Shown: piece after piece, positions 48,345-56,132 of the stretch
Numbering within the stretch: the stretch's first letter is position 1
Layout: the number at the start of each line of letters is the position of its first letter
NCBI GenBank assembly: GCA_963806145.1
Contig: CAWDXD010000039.1
Span: 1-64,000 of the forward strand
DNA from: DASXKD01 sp963806145
Lineage (GTDB): Bacteria; Actinomycetota; Actinomycetes; Streptosporangiales; Streptosporangiaceae
Length of the DNA stretch: 64,000 nt
Direction: 5' to 3'
Notes under the pieces: generated by a model
What the model was told of the DNA's origin: nothing
Seen by the model: only the letters and a program-made list of their open reading frames with translations
The model's database searches: none
Made by a program: the position numbers and the translations under genes

Positions 48345-50570
48345 TTAGCTGGGTGTGTCAAACAGTCCAGGCTGGCCGTGTTCTACCTGGATACGCAGGC
48401 CTTGCCGGCGGCCCTGGGTGACCTGGATTGCGTTGAGCTCGCCGCGCTGGACCTTGTGCAACACGGTCTGGCGGGCGATCCCGAGGATCTGGGCTGCGGC
48501 GGCGAGGGTGACCCAGCCGGCGGGGGCCTGGGCTGTGATCCGGTCGCGGAGCTGCTGGTCGATGCGGATGCGCCACGGCGCGCCGGGGGTGAGCTGTTCT
48601 CCGATGAGGAAGCCTTCCCGCAGCCACCGGTAGAGGGTCGCGGTGGACACGCCGAGCTCGTGTCCTGCCTGGGCGATGGTGACCACGAGCGCATCATCTC
48701 GGCCGGGTGTGACATTGGGCGCTGCGGGCTGGTATCCGGCGATGTGGTGGTAGGCGCGGAGCTGGCAGATGTGGGCTTTGGTCCAGGTCAGCCCGGTGGC
48801 GGTGCGCCGGCCTTGCTGCCCGAGGATCTGGGCGATGGTGGCATCGTTGTAGTGCCCGGCGAGCCGGCGCACCAGGTCCATGGTGTCCTCGCTGGTCACC
48901 CGGCTGTGCTGCCCGGTCCGGGCCAGCGGCACGGTCAGTTCGGTACTCGCGCCGCCCTGCCAGATGATCCGCAGGCCCGCGGCCCGTTTCCCGCTGCCGC
49001 CGGCCGGGCTGACGGTGATGACGATCTCGGCGATGACGGCGCGGAGCAGTTGCTTGCGCTGCACGTTGGTGGTGGTCGGCGCGTGGAATACTGCCCGCAG
49101 GTCGGCGCCGGCGGTGGTGATCCAGGCGGCTTCCTGCTCGGTCAGGGTGACGGGGCGGCGGCCCTGCTGGGCCGCGAGCTGGTTGCCGGCGATCCGGGCG
49201 GCGTTGAGCCTGGCCTCCAGGGCGGTCTCCAGGGTCCGGGCGACCAGCCGGTTCTCCGGCTCCACGTTGTCGTACTGGCGTCGCGCCCGGTCGGCTTCGA
49301 AGCGGGCGCGCTCGGCGGCGCGCTCAAAGACCGCCAGGTGCTGGCGGTGGCGGGCCTGGGCGTCCTGGAGTGCCTGGACGGTGGCTGCTAGGGCGGCGGG
49401 CTCGAGCGCGGCGAAGACCGCCTGCAGCACTGGCTCCTCCAGCCGGCGGCCCGCGACCTGCTGGCAGGTCTTCGCGCCGTACATCTGCTGGGCGCGGCCG
49501 CAGCGGTAAGCCGGGACGCCGTGGCGGTAGTTGACCTGCATGAGCCGCCCGCACCGGCCGCACCGCATCAGGCCCTGGAACCAGGCCCGGCCTTCCCGCG
49601 CGGCGCCGCCGCCGTCACCGGCTGGGACCGGCTTGTTCGCGGCCAGGGCGGCGATGTTGGCCTCGAAGGTGTCGATCGAGATGTAACCAGGGTGATGATC
49701 GGGGATCATCACCTGCCACTCCTGCCGGGGCAGCCGGCGTTGCCGGGAAGCGACCTTCCCGTCGGCTCCCAGGTATTTCTCGGTCCTGGTGCGGCCATAG
49801 CTGAAGATCCCCGCATAGGCGGGATGGGTCAACATGTCGTGCACCGCCGGGTATCCGGCCTCCGCCCAAGTGATCTTGCCGGTGCGCAGGTCCCGGCGGG
49901 GAAGCAGCAGCTCATCGGCGCGGAGGCTGACCACGACCTGCCGGGCCGAGCCGAGTTCGCGGAACCGGCGGAACACCGTGATGATCGCCTCGGCGACCGC
50001 CTGATCCGGCGCGATGATCACCTGATCGCCGTCGTCGTAGTCAAGCCCGGCGGGCAGGTTCAGCCGCAGCTCCCCACGGGCGGCCTTGCTGCGCAGCCCT
50101 TCGGTCAGCCGCGAACGCAGCAGGTGAAGCTCAGCTTCGGACATGGTGCCCTTCAAGCCGAGCAGCAGCCGGTCGTTGACCGCGGCAGGATGATAAACGC
50201 CATCGGCGTCGGCGATCAGCGTGTCGGTCAGAGCACACAGATCCAGCAGCTGGTACCAGTCGGTGTTGTTCCTGGCCAGCCGGGAAACCTCCAGGCTCAA
50301 GATGATCCCGGCCCGGCCCAGGCCAACATCGGCGACCAGCTCAGCGAACCCGCGGCGGCCCGCCGCCGAGGAACCCGAGCGGCCCAGATCATCATCGATC
50401 ACCACGATCTGATTTCCGGCCCAGCCCAGCGCCTTGGCCCGGCCAGACAGGTCGTACTGCCGGTGCAGGCTCTCGGTATTGCGGGTCATCTGCGCCAGCG
50501 TCGATTGCCGGACATAGATATAGGCATCCCGCCGCAAGTGCACCGCTGACGGCTCGGCCACATCACTCAC
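48345..50570 (-). CDS. large serine recombinase
   Basis: 741 residues from GTG 50570. Resolvase domain with catalytic Ser in YIYVRQSTLAQM, DDDLGRSG and EVSRLARNNTDWYQLL; recombinase domain (AIITVFRRFRELGSARQV ... HPAYAGIFSYGR); zinc ribbon (LMRCGRCGRLMQVNYRHGVPAYRCGRA); coiled coil; then an unusual C-terminal ~200 residues with HTH segments (DATIAQILGQQG, VTIAQAGHELGVSTATLYRWLREG and WVTLAAAAQILGIARQTVLHKV). It appears intact. The 26 bp between its stop and the left boundary must contain half of the attachment site. Catalyses integration and excision of the element. Confidence 0.93.
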   Translation of the reverse strand: MSDVAEPSAVHLRRDAYIYVRQSTLAQMTRNTESLHRQYDLSGRAKALGWAGNQIVVIDDDLGRSGSSAAGRRGFAELVADVGLGRAGIILSLEVSRLARNNTDWYQLLDLCALTDTLIADADGVYHPAAVNDRLLLGLKGTMSEAELHLLRSRLTEGLRSKAARGELRLNLPAGLDYDDGDQVIIAPDQAVAEAIITVFRRFRELGSARQVVVSLRADELLLPRRDLRTGKITWAEAGYPAVHDMLTHPAYAGIFSYGRTRTEKYLGADGKVASRQRRLPRQEWQVMIPDHHPGYISIDTFEANIAALAANKPVPAGDGGGAAREGRAWFQGLMRCGRCGRLMQVNYRHGVPAYRCGRAQQMYGAKTCQQVAGRRLEEPVLQAVFAALEPAALAATVQALQDAQARHRQHLAVFERAAERARFEADRARRQYDNVEPENRLVARTLETALEARLNAARIAGNQLAAQQGRRPVTLTEQEAAWITTAGADLRAVFHAPTTTNVQRKQLLRAVIAEIVITVSPAGGSGKRAAGLRIIWQGGASTELTVPLARTGQHSRVTSEDTMDLVRRLAGHYNDATIAQILGQQGRRTATGLTWTKAHICQLRAYHHIAGYQPAAPNVTPGRDDALVVTIAQAGHELGVSTATLYRWLREGFLIGEQLTPGAPWRIRIDQQLRDRITAQAPAGWVTLAAAAQILGIARQTVLHKVQRGELNAIQVTQGRRQGLRIQVEHGQPGLFDTPS

Positions 50571-50763
50571 CCGCCCCAGCGGCCGGATCTGCGGCCGCCA
50601 CCGACGCGCCGCGGCCCTCGACCAGCACACCCGCAGCGATCATCGCCGCTAGCAGGCCCATCACCTGGACCTGGGCCGCCTCCGGCAGCCGCGTCCACAG
50701 ATCCACCGCCGCCGGCCCGCCGCCCACATCGAGCGCGAGCTGGCGCGCAGGCACTACCCTCAT
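50563..50763 (-). CDS. small protein coupled to the serine recombinase
   Basis: 66 residues from ATG 50763 (GTG 50772 adds three). MRVVPARQLALDVGGGPAAVDLW, then LPEAAQVQVMGLLAAMIAAGVLVEG. The sequence LPEAAQxQVxxLLAxMI resembles short proteins often found beside recombinases and IS genes. The stop overlaps the recombinase GTG, so the two are co-translated. Possibly a recombination directionality or accessory factor; inference only. Confidence 0.65.
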   Translation of the reverse strand: MRVVPARQLALDVGGGPAAVDLWTRLPEAAQVQVMGLLAAMIAAGVLVEGRGASVAAADPAAGAGE

Positions 50764-50899
50764 GGCACGCACGCAGGTTCACCTCTTCCAAGTCATGACC
50801 GTGATCAGGAACTGGGGCGAACCTACGTGCGTACTTGCGCCCCGGCCAGGACCCCGCCGGCCCGGCACACCCCGCCGCAGGCAGCCCAGCCAACGGTGC

Positions 50900-51187
50900 T
50901 CACCGGGCGTCCCCGGCCAGCGCACCCGGCCCGGCCACGCCATCGCGCAGCCGAAGGACCAGGACCCGCAGCTCCCGCAGGCCTGCCACGTCCAGCACCA
51001 GGCCCAGGCGCTCCTCGCCGTCACCATGCACATCCGTCGCATCGGCACGGACCAGGCCAGGCCGCCCCTCCGGCAGCCTCACCTTCAGATGAAGCACCCC
51101 GTCAACGTGCCGGAACGCATACGCCGTCAAACGGCTCCCGAACAACGGATGCACGGTCGCCGTGACCAGCACCTCACACGGCAACAC
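50900..51187 (-). CDS. DUF5372-like small protein of the recombinase element
   Basis: 95 residues from GTG 51187. Contains VTATVHPLFGSRLTAYAFRHVDGVLHLKVRLPEGRPGLVRADATDV, resembling the DUF5372 pattern (HP[FL]xG...LxV..LPDG....A.WTD) that in my memory accompanies serine recombinases. First gene of the element operon; start codon uncertain. The 127 bp between this gene and the next shows nothing else recognisable. Confidence 0.6.
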   Translation of the reverse strand: MLPCEVLVTATVHPLFGSRLTAYAFRHVDGVLHLKVRLPEGRPGLVRADATDVHGDGEERLGLVLDVAGLRELRVLVLRLRDGVAGPGALAGDAR

Positions 51188-51220
51188 CGCACGAACATGC
51201 CGTAGTCTGTCGCCTTCTTG

Positions 51221-51739
51221 GTGAAGATGAACCAGCCCAGCCTGTACGCCCAGGTCAAAAACCTGCCCTGGCGCAACATCCCCGCCGGTGACCGGCAGCA
51301 CGACTGCGGCCACGGCCGCGACGAGCACCGCACGCTCAAAGCCGCCACGGTCGCCGCCGGGCTCGCCTTCCCGCATGCCGCCCAGGCCATCCGCGTCACC
51401 CGCCGGATCCGGCTCCTGTCTGGCCAGAAGAAGTGGCGCACCTTCACCATCTACGCCATCACCAGCCTGACCGCCAGCCAGGCCAGCCCCGCCCAGCTCG
51501 CCGGATGGATCCGCGGCCACTGGCACATCGAAGCCCTGCACCACATCCGCGACGTCACCTACGGCGAAGACGCCTCCCAGACCCGCACCGGCAACGGACC
51601 CCAGGTCATGGCCACCCTGCGCAACCTCGCCATCGGTATCTTCAAGCTAGCCGGGCACCAGAACATCGCCGCTGCCTGCCGCCACCACGCCCGGGACGCC
51701 ACCCGGATCCTGGCCACCCTCGGACTCAGCCCGGCATGA
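51221..51739 (+). pseudogene. ISAs1-family transposase, C-terminal part
   Basis: Continues the frame of 47599-48317: VKMNQPSLYAQVKNLPW, RRIRLLSGQKKWRTFTIYAITSL, then the catalytic-Glu region IRGHWHIEALHHIRDVTYGEDASQTRTGNGPQVMATLRNLAIGIFKLAG. Its apparent start is only the right boundary of the inserted element. Ends TGA 51739, just before the right inverted repeat. Confidence 0.88.
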
Positions 51740-52276
51740 CCCAAACGGGCATCACGTGACATGCCGGGCCTGGGCAGCGCTGGCACTGGCCGCGTATGCT
51801 GGCACTGGCAGCCACGCCTGCCTGATCCGAGCTACGCCAGCCCGGCGCTGGAGGTAGTGATCGAGGACAAGAGCGGCGCAGCCCTTGCGTGGGTACTCCT
51901 TTTCCTTCCATCGTGATCACTTGCTGCGGTGGCCAGACGCCGGGACAGGGCCGCCGGATCGAGGGCACGATGTCGCACGACAAGATCAGCGCAGCAGCCC
52001 GCAAGCGCATGGCGGAGACAGGTGAGCCGTATGCCGTCGCCCGGCGCGCGGTCATCAAGGAGCACCAGGCGGCCGGGAGGCAGATCCCGCCGTCGGATGC
52101 CCAGTGGTTCGCGATCAGCTACAGCAGGGCCGGGATAGACAAGATTACGGCCTGGCTGGACACCCTTGCCAGCCGCGGTCCGGGTAAATCGGGTGTGGAG
52201 GTCGGCCCCGACGAGATCCGCGTCCGGATGGGCTCCTACAAGCTCGACATACCGCGGCAGTCCGTGCTGTCCGCTA

Positions 52277-53524
52277 GTGCGCTGACCAATAACGTTTGCC
52301 GGGTCTGATCATGCGGCTTTGGCCCGGGGGCGGCCCCAGCGCTGCTGGCGCTCGCTGCGGATGCGGGCTCGCTCGCGGCGCTGGGCGGCCAGGACGTCGG
52401 GGTGGCGGGCGTTGGCGTTGCGCCACCGCAGGTACTCCTGCAGGCGCCCGGCCAGGACGGTGTGGTTCGGGTGGTCGGAGTTCCCCATGACGAAGGTTCG
52501 CAGTGGCCCGAACTGGGCCTCGATCGGGTTGGCCCACGACGCGCTCGTCGGCGTGAAGCACAGCTCGACGTTCGCCTGCTGCGCCCAGGCCCGGATGGCG
52601 GGGGTCTTGTTCGCGGACAGGTTGTCCATGATCACGAACAGCCGGTAGCCGCCGGGCCTGGCCTCCCGGATCGACTTGAGCGCGGCCAGGGTGTGGCCGC
52701 CGCCCTTGCGCCGCCGGGTGACGCCCCACAGTTGGTCATCACCGAGGGAGTAACAGCCGTGGAAGTAGCGGATGCCGTGCGTGCGGTGATAGGTGGCGGG
52801 CAGCCGGGCGGGCTTGCTGCGCGGTGCCCAGGCCGTGCCGTGGCAGGGCCGGATCGATAATGGCCCGAACTGGTCGAACGCGAAGCACCTGTCGGGGAAG
52901 CTGCTGGTGACGTGCTCAATCCGGTCCAGCTTCGCCTCCTTATCCGGGTCGGCGGACTCCTTCCAGGTCCGCGTCCGCTGGAAGGAGATCCCGCGCTCGC
53001 GCAGGAGCTGGCGCAGCCGCTCCCGGCTGGCCGTGATCCCGCGCGAGGCCAGGTACGCGGCGAGCTTGCGGACACTCCAGTGCGTGAACGGCTGGCCCAG
53101 CTTCTCCGGGCGGGTCATGGCCGCCGTGACGATGACCTGCACGTCGTCATCACTGATCAGGCGGGGACGGCCTCCCGCCCAGCGAGGGTCCAGCGCAGCC
53201 AGCCCTTTCTCGTTGAATGCGTGGATCACGTCGCGGACCGTGTCCTCGTCCGCCGCGACAAGCCGCGCGATCGCCGTGGCCGGGGTTCCCGACGACGACG
53301 CCATGATGATCATCGCCCGGCGTACCCTTATCGACCCGTGCTTCCCGCGGCGCACGATCTGCTGCAGCCGCTGCCCCTCCTGATCCGTCAGCCGCCGCGC
53401 CCGCACCGGCTCAGCCATCAGCTCTCCTGGCACTCGATTCCCACATCACGACATCGAGTGTGCGGCACCCCCAGCCACCCCGCGGCACATCACCAGAGCC
53501 GGTGAACGTTTGTGGTCAGCGCAC
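52277..53524 (-). mobile_element. IS630-family insertion sequence
   Basis: 1248-bp element flanked by duplicated TA (52275-52276 and 53525-53526), the IS630/mariner hallmark. Terminal inverted repeats of 31 bp (52277-52307 and 53494-53524) begin GTGCGCTGACCA and match at 26 of 31 positions. One intact transposase gene fills the interior. The reading frame of the disrupted gene is restored by removing it, so the insertion is recent. Confidence 0.92.
52309..53418 (-). CDS. IS630-family transposase
   Basis: 369 residues from ATG 53418 (AGGAGAG upstream). HTH region with TPATAIARLVAADEDTVRDVIHAFNEKGL and LAAYLASRGITASRERLRQLLRERGI. The DDE triad is intact: CFAFDQFGPLSI, FVIMDNLSANKTP and ASWANPIEAQFG. 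Apparently functional. Confidence 0.94.
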   Translation of the reverse strand: MAEPVRARRLTDQEGQRLQQIVRRGKHGSIRVRRAMIIMASSSGTPATAIARLVAADEDTVRDVIHAFNEKGLAALDPRWAGGRPRLISDDDVQVIVTAAMTRPEKLGQPFTHWSVRKLAAYLASRGITASRERLRQLLRERGISFQRTRTWKESADPDKEAKLDRIEHVTSSFPDRCFAFDQFGPLSIRPCHGTAWAPRSKPARLPATYHRTHGIRYFHGCYSLGDDQLWGVTRRRKGGGHTLAALKSIREARPGGYRLFVIMDNLSANKTPAIRAWAQQANVELCFTPTSASWANPIEAQFGPLRTFVMGNSDHPNHTVLAGRLQEYLRWRNANARHPDVLAAQRRERARIRSERQQRWGRPRAKAA

Positions 53525-53759
53525 TAGCCGGTCTCAGGAAAAGCTCCATGGAACGACTGGCGTGCACATCCACAAGAAGGGGCAGTTGCTGGTGAACGGC
53601 TCTGCCGACGGCCTGGTGGAAGTCACGATCGAGCCACCCTGCCACACCGATCGCACGCCCAGCACCATGTTCGTCAAGGAGAAGGTGGACTCACTTCTCG
53701 TGAGCCTCGTCGACCCCGACGGTTTCATCGCCGCCCTCGAACCTGACAGGCACACTTAA

Positions 53760-54068
53760 AATCACGTGACCTGCCTGCGAGAATGGCCGGAATACCCATA
53801 ACCCGTAACTGGCTCCCCCCGTCCTCCTGATAGACGCCGAGGTCTTCCCCGGCGAGAGGGTGCCCGGCGCTGAGAGGACAACCCCGCCGGTTCATGCAGC
53901 CCGGTCATCGGGTACATGACGGCGGGGACGGCCCGCGGGTGCGGGTGGCAGACCACCAGTGGCGCCAAAACGGACATCACGCGACTATGCCGGGGCCTTG
54001 CTGTGGCGGGGTTGTTAACGCTGGGCGGATATGGCGGTCGCCGAGCTGCTGTGGCTGTCCGTTATCGA
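53760..54068. other. non-coding stretch with hairpin and IS end
   Basis: No gene recognised. A long near-perfect inverted repeat built on CCCCGCCG...CGGCGGGG lies about 53883-53928, and a solitary ISAs1-type end at 53967. Probably remains of earlier insertions. Confidence 0.4.
53967..54001 (-). repeat. solitary ISAs1-type inverted repeat
   Basis: AAAACGGACATCACGCGACT and the following TGCCGGGGCCTTGC match the complement of the ISAs1 left end (47471-47504) at about 29 of 34 positions, better than that element's own right end. It has no transposase attached here. Confidence 0.6.
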
Positions 54069-54413
54069 TTAACTGGTGTCGCCTGAACTAAAGAACGTGG
54101 CGAAGCTGCCCGCGACTGCGGTGACGACGAAGATGGCCCACGCTTCGAGGCCGACATCGACAATCTTGCCGACCGGCGTCAGCGGGTTCGTCATACTCGA
54201 CGAAACGGTCAGCAATTGCACGGCGCAGAAGAAGGCTGCATCACCGAATCCGTGGATGTTCCCGCCTTTCTGACCGCTCTCAAATACCCATATGAGCACC
54301 GTGCCGACGGCGAAGACCACGCTTGACAATCCGAACGCAAGCACCAAGCGCGCGAACAGCCGACGGTGCCGTTCCTCTCGCGTGAAGAGCCTCGACAATT
54401 CTTCTCGTATCAC
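54069..54413 (-). CDS. two-helix ion-channel-like membrane protein with altered pore
   Basis: 114 residues from GTG 54413 (GGAGAG at 7 bp). Cytoplasmic basic N-terminus, TM1 (LVLAFGLSSVVFAVGTVLIWVF), a pore-loop-like segment AVQLLTVSSSMTNPLTPVGKIVD and TM2 (AWAIFVVTAVAGSFATFF). The segment aligns with the K+-channel pore pattern TVGYGDxxPxTPxGR, but the TVGYG filter reads TVSSS, so K+ selectivity is unlikely. A non-selective or structural relative of 2-TM channels; I infer this from pattern alone. Confidence 0.65.
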   Translation of the reverse strand: MIREELSRLFTREERHRRLFARLVLAFGLSSVVFAVGTVLIWVFESGQKGGNIHGFGDAAFFCAVQLLTVSSSMTNPLTPVGKIVDVGLEAWAIFVVTAVAGSFATFFSSGDTS

Positions 54414-54890
54414 AGCGGACTCTCCTTCCGCCCCCTCGCAGCGGTGCGAGGGGGCCCGATGATGCTTCGGCGGCCAGCCGGGGGCAAGGCCGCAGTCGAA
54501 CTGGCCGCCGAAGCGGCACTATGTGAAGCCGCCGTGCCGCTGTCCTGCTCTTTTGTACCGAAGCATGCCGTGCCACGAGCGCTCGACCAGGCATTTCGTG
54601 CGCTCTGTTCCGGTGGGCCAGCCCTGCCCGCAGGGCTCGAACCGAGTTCATCCATAGCGGCCCGGCACCCGTGGGCGCAAACCTCGTACATCCTGACAGG
54701 CTTGATGGCGGAGTGTGACCGGTTGCCCACGCTGCAGATGCGTGTAACCGCCGTTTCTATACGCTGGCGCACGCTCGGCCCTGGGTCAGATGCAGTGCCC
54801 AGATCGGACATTCTGGCGTGCCCGGGGAGCATGCGGGTCCTCAAGCGCGCTGGGCTCGGCGTTGGCTCGTGTGCGGCCGGACGGGGTTGG
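54414..54890. other. non-coding gap with two strong hairpins
   Basis: No credible gene on either strand. CCCCCTCGCA/TGCGAGGGGG (54431-54454) and CTTCGGCGGCCAG with its complement (54465-54513) are perfect stems between the lipid operon's end and the channel-like gene, and likely terminate the operon. The remaining ~370 bp has no recognisable content. Confidence 0.45.
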
Positions 54891-56132
54891 TCAGAGTTGG
54901 TTTAGCGCTTTGCGCATGCCGGTCTGCGCTTGTTTGCCGAGCCGCTCGAAGGCGGGCCTGAGCAGCGGGGCAAGGAGACGGGCTAGGGCTTTGAAGGTGA
55001 ACTCGGCTGTGTAGGTCACCTCGGTGCCGGCATCGATGCTGCGGAAGGTCATGGTGTCGACGGCGATGAGGGTCTTGTTCTCTCCGCGGAACTGGATGCG
55101 CTTGCTGGGGATGAACTCTCGCACGATGTAGGTCAGCTGGGTTTTCCGGCCGAGGAAGGTGGAGGTGTTGAGGTAGGTGGTGCCGATTCCTCCGTCGCCG
55201 TGGTGGTTCACGGTGGCCACGGTGCCCGGGTCCCACTCGGTGGTGGTGGTGAAGTCGGAGAGGTAGTTGAACACCGCGTTTAGCGGCTTGTCGACGGTGA
55301 CGGTCTTGTGCAGTCTCATGGTGTCCTTCGGATTGGTGTCCTTCGGATTCTTTGGTGTTGGGTAGGGCGGCCGGGGTGGCGTGGGTCTGGTGAGTGAGGT
55401 GCGGGCCCATAGGGCTGTCCAGGCGCGGGCGGGGACGAGGCGCGCGGTCTTCATCAGCAGGGCCATTCGTGCGGGGAAGACGATCTCGGTGCGCTCACGT
55501 TCGAGGCCGTCGCAGATGGATCGTGCGGCCTGGTCGGCATCGATGATGAAGGGCATGGGGAAGGCGTTGCCGGCCGTGAGGTCGGTGCGGACGAAGCCTG
55601 GGCAGATCGTCGTCACGTGCACCCCGGTCCGGGCGATGTGGACGCGCAGGGACTCGAGCAGGTTGATCTGGGCGGCTTTTGTCGCTCCGTAGGCTTCGGC
55701 GCCGGCCAGCCCGCGGTAGCCGGCTACGGACGCGATGCCGGCGATGACGCCGTGGTGCCGCTGCAGCATGCCGGGCAGCACGGCCGCGATGGAGTTGCTC
55801 ATCCCGGTGAGGTTGACGCGGAGGTGCTGGTCGAAGACGTCGGTGTCCCAGTCCGCCGGGTCCATCTGCTTCCAGTAGCCGGCGGACAGCACGGCAAGGT
55901 CGATGGGCCCGAGTTCTTCGTGTACTCGTGCGGCGGCGGCCACGACCGACGCGGCGTCGGTGACGTCGAGTGGCACGGCGAGCATGTGCCCTGCCGACAC
56001 CTCCCGGAGCTGCTCGTCGCGGCGGGCCGAGATCGCGACAGTCGCGCCCCGGCATACGAGTTCGCGTGCCACGGCGGCGCCGATTCCGCTGGATGCGCCG
56101 ACGACCCAGGCGACCTTGCCGTTCAGCTTCAT
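54891..56132 (-). CDS. SDR oxidoreductase fused to SRPBCC domain
   Basis: 413 residues from ATG 56132, overlapping the preceding stop (ATGA). Residues 1-250: short-chain dehydrogenase with WVVGASSGIGAAVARELV (NAD(P) motif), LSAGYWK, and the catalytic YGATK (Tyr-x3-Lys). A linker (TRPTPPRPPYPTPKNPKDTN) leads to residues 272-413: START/SRPBCC-like lipid-binding fold (MRLHKTVTVDKPLNAVFNYLSDF...). In relatives I recall these as two genes. A 15-bp tandem duplication (55320-55349) lies at the junction and carries a ribosome binding site for an internal ATG at 55319, so the second domain may also be made alone. Confidence 0.82.
   Translation of the reverse strand: MKLNGKVAWVVGASSGIGAAVARELVCRGATVAISARRDEQLREVSAGHMLAVPLDVTDAASVVAAAARVHEELGPIDLAVLSAGYWKQMDPADWDTDVFDQHLRVNLTGMSNSIAAVLPGMLQRHHGVIAGIASVAGYRGLAGAEAYGATKAAQINLLESLRVHIARTGVHVTTICPGFVRTDLTAGNAFPMPFIIDADQAARSICDGLERERTEIVFPARMALLMKTARLVPARAWTALWARTSLTRPTPPRPPYPTPKNPKDTNPKDTMRLHKTVTVDKPLNAVFNYLSDFTTTTEWDPGTVATVNHHGDGGIGTTYLNTSTFLGRKTQLTYIVREFIPSKRIQFRGENKTLIAVDTMTFRSIDAGTEVTYTAEFTFKALARLLAPLLRPAFERLGKQAQTGMRKALNQL

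Larger units (their letters stand above)
48316..51222 (-). mobile_element. 2.9-kb serine-recombinase element nested in ISAs1
   Basis: Both boundaries carry GT (48316-48317 and 51221-51222). Excising one copy plus the interior restores the transposase frame exactly (...ILVVKMNQPSL...), which fixes a 2905-bp element and a GT crossover dinucleotide. It carries three minus-strand genes in order: a 95-residue protein, a ~66-residue protein and a large serine recombinase. No target duplication beyond GT and no terminal inverted repeats are seen, as expected for serine-recombinase integration. Confidence 0.82.
47471..51775 (+). mobile_element. ISAs1-family insertion sequence, interrupted by a recombinase element
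   Basis: Imperfect terminal inverted repeats: 47471-47504 (GCAGGGTCCCGGCATAG...) and 51743-51775, sharing CCCGGCAT, CGTGATG and CCG blocks with a 1-base gap. Inside is one DDE transposase gene split into 47599-48317 and 51221-51739. Removing the 2.9-kb insert leaves an element of about 1.4 kb, right for this family. It is disabled as it stands. Confidence 0.75.
51970..53759 (+). pseudogene. conserved hypothetical protein interrupted by IS630
   Basis: Exons-like halves 51970-52276 and 53527-53759 join in frame at the IS target TA to give 179 residues: MSHDKISAAARKRMAETGEPYAVARRAV...WFAISYSRAGIDKI...VGPDEIRVRMGSYKLDIPRQSV, then HKKGQLLVNGSADGLVEVTIEPPCHTDRT...LLVSLVDPDGFIAAL. I recall this as a recurrent actinobacterial family of unknown role. 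The N-terminus looks helical, the rest beta-rich. The gene is inactive while the IS is present. Confidence 0.82.

Noticed and set aside
45003..54001. Integrative element using tRNA-Glu as attachment site
   Set aside because: No repeat of the tRNA 3' end was found downstream and no tyrosine integrase is adjacent; the region looks like accumulated small insertions.
54410..54844. 144-codon open frame in the gap before the lipid operon
   Set aside because: No ribosome binding site, biased composition and strong hairpins inside; nothing recognisable in the translation.
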